DNA of 10,623 nucleotides from Spirosoma sp. (GCA_028288385.1 JAQBNX010000058.1:1-10623); one strand, 5' to 3'; positions 1 through 7,382 are shown, numbered from the stretch's first letter. The notes: generated from the sequence alone by a model not told the origin. A program made the numbers and translations.

Positions 1-837
1 TGTGAGTGCATCGGGCAGGGTCAGAAACCCGAAGTTCTGGCTGTTGTAAAGACAGATATCCATGGCCATCCGCCCGATTGTTGCGGCCACGGCCGCCAGC
101 GCTGTGAGGGCTGTTTGTTCAGTTTTACCCCGGCTCATCTGCGCATACACTACGTTAACGTGCATTCCCTCAAAGCCCAGGAGTTCGGTGGTAAGTGTAC
201 GGTTAAGCGGAAACGACGACCCATAGCCCGCTCCAGACCCTAGTGGGTTGCGGTTGGCAAGTCGGTAAGCAGTCTGAAGCATGAGCATATCGTCGGCCAG
301 GGCTTCGGCATAAGCCCCAAACCACAACCCGAATGACGATGGCATGGCAATCTGTAAGTGGGTGTAGCCAGGTAACAGGTCATTTTTATGCTGCTCCGAG
401 CGGCTAATCAGCCGGTCGAACACACGCCTGGTCGCTTCGGCCACACGCCAGATTCGGTCACGGGTAAACAACTTGAGGTCGACCAGCACCTGATCGTTAC
501 GTGACCGCCCGGAGTGAATCTTTTTGCCTACGTCGCCCAGTGACTGTGTCAGCATCAACTCGACCTGTGAGTGGACATCTTCCACGCCATCTTCGATCGC
601 AAACTGTCCGGCTTCGATTTGCGCATGAATTTTTTTCAACTCATTACTCAACGCTGTTAGCTCATCGCCTGTAAGCAGGCCGATGGTTTGAAGCATGTGG
701 GCATGAGCGAGGCTGCCCAGCACGTCGAAGGGAGCAAGGTGCTGGTCCATTTCGCGGTCGTGCCCAACGGTGAAGCGTTCAATCTGTTTGGCGGCCGTAG
801 ATTCGGTGCTGCCGCCTGCTTTTTGCCAGAGTTTCAA
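1..837 (-). CDS. argH: Argininosuccinate lyase, N-terminal 279 residues (cut by left window edge)
   Basis: Cytosolic enzyme of the last arginine biosynthesis step: it splits argininosuccinate into arginine and fumarate. It belongs to the fumarase/aspartase superfamily. The frame is open from 837 to the window edge and encodes 279 residues of an expected 440 or so. The protein begins KLWQKAGGSTES and carries the DVHSQVE segment, the SGRSRNDQ motif near residue 109, and GYTHLQ near residue 156, whose His lies where the family has its catalytic base region. It stops in QNFGFLTLPDALT, just short of where the GSSxMPxKxNP signature loop should follow, so that catalytic Ser is outside the window. 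The start is a TTG at 837-835, chosen because homologues begin M-K-L-W-Q-K at exactly this place. There is no in-frame ATG upstream, and the leader is pyrimidine-rich with no Shine-Dalgarno sequence. It lies 73 bases behind the MFS gene and may share its transcript. Confidence 0.95.
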   Translation of the reverse strand, partial: MKLWQKAGGSTESTAAKQIERFTVGHDREMDQHLAPFDVLGSLAHAHMLQTIGLLTGDELTALSNELKKIHAQIEAGQFAIEDGVEDVHSQVELMLTQSLGDVGKKIHSGRSRNDQVLVDLKLFTRDRIWRVAEATRRVFDRLISRSEQHKNDLLPGYTHLQIAMPSSFGLWFGAYAEALADDMLMLQTAYRLANRNPLGSGAGYGSSFPLNRTLTTELLGFEGMHVNVVYAQMSRGKTEQTALTALAAVAATIGRMAMDICLYNSQNFGFLTLPDALT

Positions 838-910
838 AAGCGAAAGAGTGAAATGTGAAAAAAATGGTTTAGACGCACTCGTTAAAGCTGGGCAAAGGTC
901 GGGAAGAAAA

Positions 911-2176
911 TCAGGCGCGGCTCAGCGAATTTATGTCAGTTCTTGTCGAGGTGGTTATTTTCCGGTTTAGCCACCAGAAACCGCCCGCCGATATTAAACT
1001 AAGGCCCATGACCGTCAGCCAGTGCACCGTGTAGCCAAAGTGGGCTACCATCTGCGAGCCAAAAGCGGGGGCAGCCGTTTGGGCCAAGGCACCGCCCATC
1101 GCATAGAGTGCTAAATATTGTCCTCGTGTGGCCGGGTTGGACCGATCCACGGTGAACGATTGAATAAATGGAATGGTGAGCATCTCACTGATGGTAATGA
1201 TCAGAATAAATAACAACGCCGTAAAGGGTACAGTAGTAGAGGCCAGCACTACGTATGAAACAGCCGTAAGCAGAACACCGGCAGCAATCAGGCCGGTTTT
1301 AGCCAGTTTTTGCTGCTCTAGCCGGTAAACTAAGGCCATCTCAATGGCGACAATGAGGATGCCATTCAGAGCCATGAGAAGGCCAATCCGGTCTTCGTTC
1401 ATACCCAAAACCTGCTTAAAGTAGAGTGGTACGATGCTGAATAGCTGCATGAATACCGTTAAGTACAGTGCCGAACACCCGACAAAAGCGATGAACAGGG
1501 TGTCGCGGTAGGGAGAGGGTGCCGTTTGTTCTGGCAAGATTTGAGTTCCTCCAGAAATTAGTGGGTCGGGGTTGTAAGTGGCCTGCACCTGGGGCACAGG
1601 CAGCGAACGCCACAGAACAAGCCCAGCGGCAATACACGTTAGCCCGTCGGCCCAGAAAAGCAGGCTGTAATTGATGCTGGCCAGCCAGCCCCCTAAGCCT
1701 CCCCCAACGGCCCAGCCCAGGTTGATAGCCAGCCGATTGAGCGAGAATGCCCGCGTTCGGGTATCGGCTTTGGAGTAGAAGGCGATAGCGGCCTGGTTAG
1801 CGGGCCGGAACGAGTCGCCAAGCAGTGTAAAAACAAACACGCTGCCACAGAGTGCATAAAAACCCGTTACAAACTGCAGTAAAAGCAGAAATACCCCACC
1901 GAACAGCAGACTGATCAACTGAACGTAATAAAACCCGAATCGATCGGTAAGCCGCCCGCCCAGGAACGTACCAACAAACGCTCCTACGCCATAAACCGCC
2001 ATGACGATGCCCGCGTCGGTAACCGAGTAGCCGAGATGCTGGGTGAGATAAAGCGTCAGAAACGGCAACACCATGGTACCGCAACGGTTGATCAGCATTA
2101 CGCCCGCCAATAGCCAAACGGAGGGCGACAGACCCTGGTAGGCATTTCGGTATAGCCGAACGATACGTTGAAACAT
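911..2176 (-). CDS. MFS transporter, drug:H+ antiporter-like (DHA1 type), 12 TM
   Basis: Inner-membrane major facilitator of 421 residues, the usual length for a 12-helix MFS protein. Hydrophobic helices begin near residue 20. The loop between helices 2 and 3 carries the MFS motif A as GGRLTDRFG (residues 73-81, with Asp78 and Arg79). A polar, proline-rich stretch at about 194-225 is the central cytoplasmic loop between the two six-helix halves. The topology and motif fit proton-driven exporters of the DHA1 group, but I cannot name the substrate. The ATG at 2176 follows the nuclease gene stop by 15 bases, so co-transcription is likely. The protein has a polar C-terminal tail. No key motif is missing. 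A sugar or amino-acid efflux role is equally possible. Confidence 0.88.
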   Translation of the reverse strand: MFQRIVRLYRNAYQGLSPSVWLLAGVMLINRCGTMVLPFLTLYLTQHLGYSVTDAGIVMAVYGVGAFVGTFLGGRLTDRFGFYYVQLISLLFGGVFLLLLQFVTGFYALCGSVFVFTLLGDSFRPANQAAIAFYSKADTRTRAFSLNRLAINLGWAVGGGLGGWLASINYSLLFWADGLTCIAAGLVLWRSLPVPQVQATYNPDPLISGGTQILPEQTAPSPYRDTLFIAFVGCSALYLTVFMQLFSIVPLYFKQVLGMNEDRIGLLMALNGILIVAIEMALVYRLEQQKLAKTGLIAAGVLLTAVSYVVLASTTVPFTALLFILIITISEMLTIPFIQSFTVDRSNPATRGQYLALYAMGGALAQTAAPAFGSQMVAHFGYTVHWLTVMGLSLISAGGFWWLNRKITTSTRTDINSLSRA

Positions 2177-2191
2177 GGTGGAATAGATAGT

Positions 2192-2833
2192 TTATGACCT
2201 CCGGCTAGCATCGGCATCCTCACCAGGCGCCACAAAAATCTTCTGATCGGTAATCAGGGACCGGTGTTCTTCCAGAAACGCCTTAAACTGCCGAATCTCT
2301 TCCAACTGCTTGTCGATCGGGTGCGTTAGGGTGTAGCTTTCGACATACACATCGCTGAAATCGGTAATAACATACTCTATCAATTTGATGCCTTTCCGTT
2401 TGAGCGCATGCAGGTACAGATTCTGGTGATTGAACAGGTAGCGGTCTTTCTGGTAGGATCCGGTCGTTTTTAAATCGACCGCTTTGTAGGTGCCGATCAG
2501 GTCGACGTAGCCGTAGAATAAGACATCGTCTATTTCCCACTGGCAAAAAACCTGCGTGTCGACAATAGGGCGGGGAAGGAGCTTACGAACACGTTTGATA
2601 ATATCCGGGTCGAACCGATCTTCGTTAGTGCCCTTAACAATGGCCTCTTCAAACGAAGTGCCCCGTTCCTGAGCCGCCGTGGCAGGCGCGGGAACGCGGT
2701 TGATGGAGTCAATCAACTGCTGTGCGTCGAGATGCCCTCCATTCATGTAGCGCGAGAAGGTGTTGAGCAGCGATGGATAAAAGCGGTAGTTTATCATAAA
2801 GACGGGAAGCCGTTGAGCGTAGTTATCCAGCAA
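2192..2833 (-). CDS. Stand-alone RecB-like PD-(D/E)XK nuclease family protein
   Basis: Small cytosolic protein, probably a Mg2+-dependent DNA nuclease. In the 213-residue reading it shows the RecB-family motifs in order: GTSFEEA (58-64, the helix-1 acid), the YVDLI acid Asp111, the VDLK core (Asp120, Lys122), and a Gln137-Tyr140 motif matching the helix after the core in RecB/Cas4 relatives. There is only one Cys (97), so no Cas4/AddB-type iron-sulphur cluster can form. There is no helicase or other partner domain. The TTG at 2833 is the longest start. The ATG at 2797-2795 (giving MINYRFYP) is at least as plausible and would make a 201-residue protein with all motifs intact. Neither has a Shine-Dalgarno sequence. 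It lies between the YdcZ-like gene and the MFS gene, which gives no clue to its role. The fold assignment is fairly sure. The substrate (recombination, repair, phage remnant or defence) is unknown. Confidence 0.8.
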   Translation of the reverse strand: MLDNYAQRLPVFMINYRFYPSLLNTFSRYMNGGHLDAQQLIDSINRVPAPATAAQERGTSFEEAIVKGTNEDRFDPDIIKRVRKLLPRPIVDTQVFCQWEIDDVLFYGYVDLIGTYKAVDLKTTGSYQKDRYLFNHQNLYLHALKRKGIKLIEYVITDFSDVYVESYTLTHPIDKQLEEIRQFKAFLEEHRSLITDQKIFVAPGEDADASRRS

Positions 2834-2880
2834 TTGATAGAGTTCTGACGGCTGTTAGGGGATAACGCCTACCCGAACGC

Positions 2881-3324
2881 TTAGTTTCTTACAACCAGCA
2901 GAACGCCCGCCACAATGAGGGCCATACCGAGCAGCCGCCAGCCGTTGGCAGGGTGAAGCGCAAAGCCCAGCAATCCATAATGATCCAGCACAACGGCGGC
3001 CAGCAATTGTCCAGCAACACTGAGGCTTACTAAACTGGCCGTGCCAATTTTAGGAACGCTCACGATGACCGTCGTTACGTAGACAGCACCGATGATGCCC
3101 CCCGTCCATTTCCACCAGTTTACCTGCCTGACAGCCTCCAGGGAGGGGGTAGAGGCCCTCGACGCAAGCAGCATAATCAGCAGCGCTACAAACCCGGTGC
3201 CGAAAGAAATAGCCGCTGCCAGTACCGGGTTGGCCAGCGACTGCCGAAGATTAGCGTTGACACCTGCCTGAACCGATATGGCAATGCCGGTTAAGAAGGC
3301 AAGTAGCATGTAAAAGTAATTCAT
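2881..3324 (-). CDS. DMT superfamily membrane protein, YdcZ / DUF606 family
   Basis: Integral membrane protein of 147 residues with five predicted helices (about 4-22, 35-57, 73-94, 97-115 and 126-145). It matches the short YdcZ (DUF606) family of the drug/metabolite transporter superfamily. Typical family features are the N-terminal helix with QAGVNANLRQ after it, the FGTGF segment in helix 2, GGIIGAVYV in helix 3 and the AGQLLAAVVLDHYGLLG stretch near the fourth helix. Proteins this short resemble half of a ten-helix DMT carrier and are thought to act as dimers. The substrate is not known. It starts at an ATG, has a perfect Bacteroidota -7 box about 45 bases upstream, and is the first gene of the leftward run that continues with the nuclease, the MFS exporter and argH. 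Confidence 0.88.
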   Translation of the reverse strand: MNYFYMLLAFLTGIAISVQAGVNANLRQSLANPVLAAAISFGTGFVALLIMLLASRASTPSLEAVRQVNWWKWTGGIIGAVYVTTVIVSVPKIGTASLVSLSVAGQLLAAVVLDHYGLLGFALHPANGWRLLGMALIVAGVLLVVRN

Positions 3325-3488
3325 AAACTGAAACAGGCCTGAATGGCAGGAGTCGTAGGGGAGTTTACAAAGGTAGGCAACAGGAACCGAGACAGCAGCC
3401 GTTGTTTTGCTTTTCTGTATTGGCCGTATCGTTCTGTAATAACTATTATGTAACTTGCATTAACCTAAACTTTAACTGGAAACCTTTC
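3325..3488. other. Divergent intergenic region between the two DMT-type transporter genes
   Basis: 164 bases with no gene of their own. The region must hold the promoters of both the leftward YdcZ-like gene and the rightward UPS-like permease. The leftward -7 candidate is described separately. For the rightward gene I find only partial matches, such as TAACTTGC at 3451-3458 within an AT-rich stretch (about 3431-3480). An in-frame extension of the permease reading frame begins here at 3402, but it lacks family similarity and is best read as leader. Confidence 0.5.
3368..3375 (-). promoter_or_regulatory. Putative Bacteroidota -7 box for the YdcZ-nuclease-MFS-argH run
   Basis: Read on the minus strand the site is TACCTTTG, a full match to the TAnnTTTG element used by the primary sigma factor of Bacteroidota. 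It would place transcription start near 3360 and leave a leader of about 35 bases before the ATG at 3324. No good TTTG-type -33 element is visible at the expected distance of about 20 bases upstream, only a weak CTGCTGTC stretch. An eight-base match can occur by chance, but the position is right. Confidence 0.33.
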
Positions 3489-4481
3489 ATGCTTGTTATA
3501 ACACAGTATCCGCTGGCGGTGGTTATCTGCTTTCTGGCTATGTTTTGTTTGGGGTCGTGGGCTAATACGCAGAAATTAGCCACCCAGTCTGTCCCCACCA
3601 CCATTTACTACCAGGATTATACGTATGGCATTTTGTTGCTGAGTGTTCTGTTGGCGTTTACGCTGGGCAGCATCGGATCCGACGGACGATCCTTTTTAGC
3701 AGACATCGGGCAGGCCGATAGGCAAAACCTGTTCTACGCCTTCATGGGTGGGGTAGTGTTTAATAGTGCCAACATTCTGATTGTTGTCGGAATCGAACTG
3801 GCAGGTTTGTCCGTCGCTATGCCTGCGGGTATCGGTTTTGCTTTGATACTATCGGTTATTGTTAACTACGTCCTTTCCCCAACGGGCAATGTTCAGTTAC
3901 TGGCCGGGGGCGTCACTGCTGTCTTTCTAGCCGTTGTGTGCAGTGCGTTGGCTCATCAGTATAAAGACCAGACCGGCAAGTCAGTAAACAGGATCGGCAT
4001 CGCGGCTTCACTGATTGGTGGTATCCTGATGAGTTTCTTTTTTTTCCTGGTAGCCTGGTCCATGGCCCCTGATTTTGTCAAACCATCAGCCGGTTTGCTA
4101 ACTCCTTATACGGCCCTGGTCGTTTTTGCCGCAGGTGTCTTAGTTAGTACGCCCCTGTTTTTACCAGTTTTACGTCGGTTTGCCGGCAAGCCTGCCGATG
4201 AGGAAATCTGGTACAGCGACGTTAGCCGGCGTAATCACATCATTGGCGTGCTGGGTGGAGTCGTATGGTGTGTGGGCATGGCATCGAGTCTACTGGCTTC
4301 AAGTGCGGCTGGTTGTGCCATTAGCTTCGGGCTGAGGCAGGGAGCAGTTATTGTGGCCGTATTGTGGGGAACCTTTATCTGGCGCGAGTTCAGGGACGCT
4401 CCCCTTATGTCGAGTCGTTATTTGATCGGGATGGCTCTATGCTACGTAGTTGGGCTGGGGCTGATCATTGCCGCCAAATAA
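3489..4481 (+). CDS. Ureide permease (UPS)-like transporter, ten TM, DMT superfamily
   Basis: Inner-membrane permease of 330 residues. The start at ATG 3489 (giving MLVITQYPLA) is preferred over an in-frame ATG at 3402, because the family begins directly with the first helix and the extra 29 residues are polar and unlike it. Family features include the CFLAMFCLGSWANTQKLA first helix, the YYQDYTYGILL segment leading into helix 2 with AFTLGSIG, the AFMGGVVFNSANILIVVGIELAGLSVA stretch (helices 3-4), and a charged linker followed by a second five-helix half. This arrangement matches plant UPS proteins, which carry allantoin, uracil and related oxo-nitrogen heterocycles. Bacterial relatives are often filed only as DMT or sugar permeases, so a purine-breakdown or sugar substrate is inference. 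It is the only plus-strand gene in the window and converges on the exported-protein gene with 33 bases between their stops. No terminator is visible there. Confidence 0.8.
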   Translation: MLVITQYPLAVVICFLAMFCLGSWANTQKLATQSVPTTIYYQDYTYGILLLSVLLAFTLGSIGSDGRSFLADIGQADRQNLFYAFMGGVVFNSANILIVVGIELAGLSVAMPAGIGFALILSVIVNYVLSPTGNVQLLAGGVTAVFLAVVCSALAHQYKDQTGKSVNRIGIAASLIGGILMSFFFFLVAWSMAPDFVKPSAGLLTPYTALVVFAAGVLVSTPLFLPVLRRFAGKPADEEIWYSDVSRRNHIIGVLGGVVWCVGMASSLLASSAAGCAISFGLRQGAVIVAVLWGTFIWREFRDAPLMSSRYLIGMALCYVVGLGLIIAAK

Positions 4482-4514
4482 AGGCCTTACCCATACTTGC
4501 TGGTACGTCTGTCA

Positions 4515-5735
4515 CTACAGTTCGACTAATAACAAAAACATTTCGGCCGCATGCCAAGTGTGAGGAAAGGCCAGTTTCTGTTTCACCAGACCCTTATCTA
4601 ACACCGTCAGGCCGGGATAATGGGCGTCGCTGGCGTTTTGCTCCCAGCTAAGCGGATAGTCCAGATTACCAACCATCCCCTGGTACTCCGGGAGACCCCT
4701 CCGGGCAAAGAAATGGTCTTCAGCCCAGGTTAAATATGGATAATGGTCACGGTCTTTCTCTCCAAACTTTTTCCCCATTACGTGTTCGTCGGTATAATCC
4801 CACCAAAATAATGATGAGTAACTGTCGTATTGTTTAGGAATGACATATGTATCGGGCAGACCAAGGGATTTAAGGCCGTACTTAAGCCACTTCGTCTGAA
4901 ATACGGGATGATCTGCATAATCTGTTCGGCCGGAAATGAAATTTGCCTGCCGAAATCGTTTTACGGAATCCAGCGCCATCTGCACCGCCGGATGAGTCTT
5001 GTCTGATACTAAAGATGCCAGAAACAATACCTGTCCCGGATTGTCGGCTTCAGCCACGCCCTGATTGTTACGGTCAAAAGGGTCTCGAATGGCCATGATC
5101 CAGTCGCGTATTAGCCGGAGGTTACCTGTTTCGCGCATAACCATTGCCATGAGTGTGGCATCGCGATACCAGGGTTTGGCGTAGACCAAAAAATTAGGGA
5201 CGGGTCGCCCGTTAATGACGTTGATAAGCACCTCCTGGTGCAGCACCCGCAGCACGGGACCGTAAGCATTGGTCAAAAAGCGGGGAAGAACCAACGGACT
5301 CCGAGTGCCCGGAATTAGTTTAGGCCGTTTTCCAGGCTGTAATACCCAGACCCCGTTCTCATCTTCGCGAACCTGTACCGTATGGGGCTGGCCAGATGCA
5401 TTGTCGGTTAGTTCAAGAGCTACCAGATACTCCGACGGCACAATGAAAACCTTCTTTACGTTCCATTGCTCTTCAATGTTGCCAGTCAGGGCGTTGATGA
5501 GTCGTCCATCGCGATAAATGAGTTTCAGGCGGTCGCCCATACCGAACAGAAAAAATGCCAGATCGGGTAAGTCGCGGTGGTTGGGGTGCAACTGCCGCAG
5601 TTTAGTCAGATTGGCACGATACGTGTCCAGGGCACCGGCCGGATCTGGGTGGAGCGGGGGAGGAACAAGTTTTTGGGCGTTTGCTCCAACAGACAGCAAA
5701 ATAAACAGGCACCATAGTACTATATGACGGGACAT
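4515..5735 (-). CDS. Exported protein of unknown function, six-hairpin glycosidase-like
   Basis: Secreted or periplasmic protein of 406 residues. The ATG at 5735 is preferred over an upstream in-frame ATG at 5771, because it gives a clean signal peptide (Ser-Arg-His, then a hydrophobic core, with cleavage after the ANA at residues 18-20). Residues 60-150 look beta-rich (RDGRLINALTGN, WNVKKVFIVP). The rest looks helical and has motifs reminiscent of alpha/alpha-toroid enzymes: PWYRDATLMAMV (188-199), EADNPGQVLFLA (229-240), YLTWAEDHFF (334-343) and a closing PHTWHAAEMFLLL helix (391-403). Candidate acids are Asp192, Glu229/Asp231 and Glu338/Asp339, but I cannot assign catalytic residues. I do not recognise the exact family. 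A carbohydrate-active role is inference from the toroid-like motifs and the export signal. It has no lipobox and no C-terminal sorting domain. It is separated from the gene upstream by 234 bases, so it probably has its own promoter. Confidence 0.8.
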   Translation of the reverse strand: MSRHIVLWCLFILLSVGANAQKLVPPPLHPDPAGALDTYRANLTKLRQLHPNHRDLPDLAFFLFGMGDRLKLIYRDGRLINALTGNIEEQWNVKKVFIVPSEYLVALELTDNASGQPHTVQVREDENGVWVLQPGKRPKLIPGTRSPLVLPRFLTNAYGPVLRVLHQEVLINVINGRPVPNFLVYAKPWYRDATLMAMVMRETGNLRLIRDWIMAIRDPFDRNNQGVAEADNPGQVLFLASLVSDKTHPAVQMALDSVKRFRQANFISGRTDYADHPVFQTKWLKYGLKSLGLPDTYVIPKQYDSYSSLFWWDYTDEHVMGKKFGEKDRDHYPYLTWAEDHFFARRGLPEYQGMVGNLDYPLSWEQNASDAHYPGLTVLDKGLVKQKLAFPHTWHAAEMFLLLVEL

Positions 5736-5969
5736 CGAAGCTTTTGCAGTTTGGAACTCCCACAAAATCATAACAGACGAATAGCAGGCTACTACGTAAG
5801 ATTAGTTATATGAACTGGATTTAGAAAGTACTGGCTGTGGCCCTGTCGGGTTCAGACCATTAATTTGCCTATAAGCACAAACAATACGAAGTATAGTGAT
5901 ATGATATATCGAAATGTGACTCCGGCACAAAATGAATGAAGCGTAACCATCTCACGTGGTTCTGCTACG
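5736..5969. other. Intergenic region upstream of the exported-protein gene
   Basis: 234 bases between the stop of the six-helix membrane protein and the chosen start of the exported protein. It is AT-rich in the middle (about 5860-5925) and probably holds the promoter of the exported-protein gene. I find no full TAnnTTTG box on the minus strand. The nearest is a TATTGTTTG stretch (rc of about 5879-5887) with one base too many in the spacer. A bulged inverted repeat at 5941-5970 (GCGTA-ACCA with TGGT-TACGC) overlaps the upstream stop codon and could be a weak terminator, but it lacks a good T-run. No small gene is convincing here. Confidence 0.45.
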
Positions 5970-6734
5970 CTATCCGGATACAGCCGAAACCAAGAAAAAT
6001 AGTGCCGTGACTCCAATCATAACCAGCCATGACAACCAGAAGAGACGGCCCGTTCGTCGGCGTTCGGCCGGCGTCATGTCGCTGCGTTTTTTAACTTGAT
6101 TATCCAATGCCCGTCCGAGGAAATAGATACCGCCAGCCAGAAAGCCAAGCCCCAGCAGAAACACGATAAGCGCTAAAAAACCATAACCAGAGCAGGCTAT
6201 ATTACAGGCCAGCCCGGTCATAAAATAGGTTAGAAAGAAACTCAGTACAAACAGCAGCACGTAGCCAATGCGCTTACCCGTCTGTTTGCTGGATGGCGTT
6301 ACGTCTTTACTAGAAACAGTTTTGGCATTAAGCGACGAGCGAACAGGACGCTTTGCGTCCGCCTGGTTGAGGCTGTCTGTCTGAATCTCTTTGCGTTGGC
6401 TACCCCATGCGCCGACTGACACATTGGGTGACTGAGTGCGGGGAGCCATCAGCCCGCCCAATAAACCAAACAGCAGGAAATTACTCATAAACGCGCCAAA
6501 CAGACACCAGCGGTCAAATTGGAAACTGCCCGTGCCCTTGTGTGCCATTAGCCGAACACCCACTGCCAGGCAAAGCATTACCACCAGTCCCGTATGTAAT
6601 CCGGCCACTGAGAACGTATCGAGCCAGGCCGCACCCAGAATCAGGCCATTAAAGGCGTTAAAAACTTCGCCCAGAACAAGTAGGGAAATGGCAAGTGAAA
6701 CGTGGCGGCTGGCCCAGTGGGAAAGATTTTTCAT
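5970..6734 (-). CDS. Integral membrane protein of unknown function, six TM with long polar loop
   Basis: 254-residue membrane protein that I do not recognise. Three hydrophobic helices (about 11-31, 42-64 and 74-97) are followed by a polar loop of about 60 residues (98-158), rich in Ser, Lys, Gln and Thr and probably disordered. Three more helices follow (about 160-178, 182-207 and 232-252), with a positively charged segment (NQVKKRSDMTPAERRRTGR) between the last two. By the positive-inside rule that segment, and likely the long loop, face the cytoplasm. Two Cys lie close together in the ACNIACSGYG stretch before helix 5. No enzyme motif or transporter signature is visible. The ATG at 6734 is 30 bases behind the DinB-like stop, so translation from a shared transcript is likely. 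Coding status is well supported by its length, its hydrophobic pattern and its fit to its neighbours. Confidence 0.75.
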   Translation of the reverse strand: MKNLSHWASRHVSLAISLLVLGEVFNAFNGLILGAAWLDTFSVAGLHTGLVVMLCLAVGVRLMAHKGTGSFQFDRWCLFGAFMSNFLLFGLLGGLMAPRTQSPNVSVGAWGSQRKEIQTDSLNQADAKRPVRSSLNAKTVSSKDVTPSSKQTGKRIGYVLLFVLSFFLTYFMTGLACNIACSGYGFLALIVFLLGLGFLAGGIYFLGRALDNQVKKRSDMTPAERRRTGRLFWLSWLVMIGVTALFFLVSAVSG

Positions 6735-6764
6735 GAGTGATCGGGTGGAGGATTTATGGCGGTT

Positions 6765-7334
6765 TTAAGGAATAGCGTTACTCTGAGAAAGCAGTGTTGC
6801 TGCCTGCCCCCGATGCCGGTCGATGTGAAAACGCAGAAACTCCAGCCGCTGCCGAATGTCGAGTGGCCCAGAAATAGGATGCGGGTTAATAATGGCTTCC
6901 AGGTCTTCGTTGGCTACCGCCTGACAGAAGGCTTCCAGCAGTTGCTGTAAACTTAACAGCGATGCGCACCAAAACGCGAGGGTGCCGCCCATGCGTGGCG
7001 CTGCAGTCGCTGGCACCTGTTCCTTAGGTTGCCAGGTAAGGTTAATAATTTCCTCAATCGAGCGCCCCCGGTTGCTGTGTTCCTCAGTCCAGACTGGTTT
7101 ACCAGCACGGTAAGCCTGCAACGCCCGCCACATACCCCATATACCACCGTGCTCAGCCCAGAAAAGATGTTCGGTAATCTCGACGGCACTCCATACAGCA
7201 GGTGCTGGTTTGTAATGGGCCTGTTCCTCCGTCAACTGCCGAACGAAATCAACATAGCGTACACGGGCGGCAGCAACGTCGGTCAGTAAGGATTCCAGGG
7301 AAGCATTCATCGGACTTTTGGGTGTTAGTGACAT
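6765..7334 (-). CDS. DinB-superfamily putative metalloenzyme
   Basis: Cytosolic protein of 189 residues, typical in length for the DinB/YfiT four-helix-bundle superfamily. This is not the DinB DNA polymerase IV. The three metal-ligand histidines are present: His56 in VEITEHLFWAE, and His170 and His174 in RFHIDRHRGQ, the usual late HxxxH pair. Trp48 and the PAVWSAVEITEH context match the common PxxWSxxExxxHL pattern. Members whose function is known transfer thiols such as bacillithiol or mycothiol, or isomerise small molecules with a bound divalent metal. Most Bacteroidota members have no assigned reaction, and I infer none here. The start at ATG 7334 is used. A second in-frame ATG at 7310 would remove eight polar residues without harm. 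The gene is 48 bases behind the hydrolase lipoprotein and 30 bases ahead of the membrane protein. Confidence 0.85.
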   Translation of the reverse strand: MSLTPKSPMNASLESLLTDVAAARVRYVDFVRQLTEEQAHYKPAPAVWSAVEITEHLFWAEHGGIWGMWRALQAYRAGKPVWTEEHSNRGRSIEEIINLTWQPKEQVPATAAPRMGGTLAFWCASLLSLQQLLEAFCQAVANEDLEAIINPHPISGPLDIRQRLEFLRFHIDRHRGQAATLLSQSNAIP

Positions 7335-7382
7335 AACCTGTTTACGTTATTTGGTCATCAGCCATCACATAGCATGATCTGG

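Noticed and set aside
770..970. Small plus-strand frame across the argH-MFS junction
   Set aside because: It overlaps both genes antisense, has no start signal or family likeness, and is Cys/Arg/Lys-rich in a way typical of chance frames.
2192..2833. Cas4 or part of a CRISPR-Cas locus
   Set aside because: The protein has one Cys where Cas4 needs four for its cluster, and there are no repeats or other Cas genes nearby.
3402..3488. In-frame N-terminal extension of the UPS-like permease from an ATG at 3402
   Set aside because: The extra 29 residues are unlike the family, which begins with the first helix at the ATG at 3489. The stretch is better read as leader.
5736..5771. Upstream ATG (5771) for the exported protein
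   Set aside because: It would put 12 residues with two acidic side chains ahead of the signal peptide. The ATG at 5735 gives a normal signal sequence.
5941..5970. Hairpin at the end of the six-helix membrane protein gene as a true terminator
   Set aside because: The stem is short and bulged, overlaps the stop codon and lacks a T-run, so it does not stand as a separate feature.
6436..6768. Plus-strand frame of 110 codons opposite the six-helix membrane protein
   Set aside because: It is antisense to a gene with a consistent helix pattern. Its own translation is Arg/Pro/Ser-rich and without motif.
6765..7334. DNA polymerase IV (the other DinB)
   Set aside because: The protein is only 189 residues and carries the three-His pattern of the DinB/YfiT metalloprotein superfamily, with no polymerase motifs.
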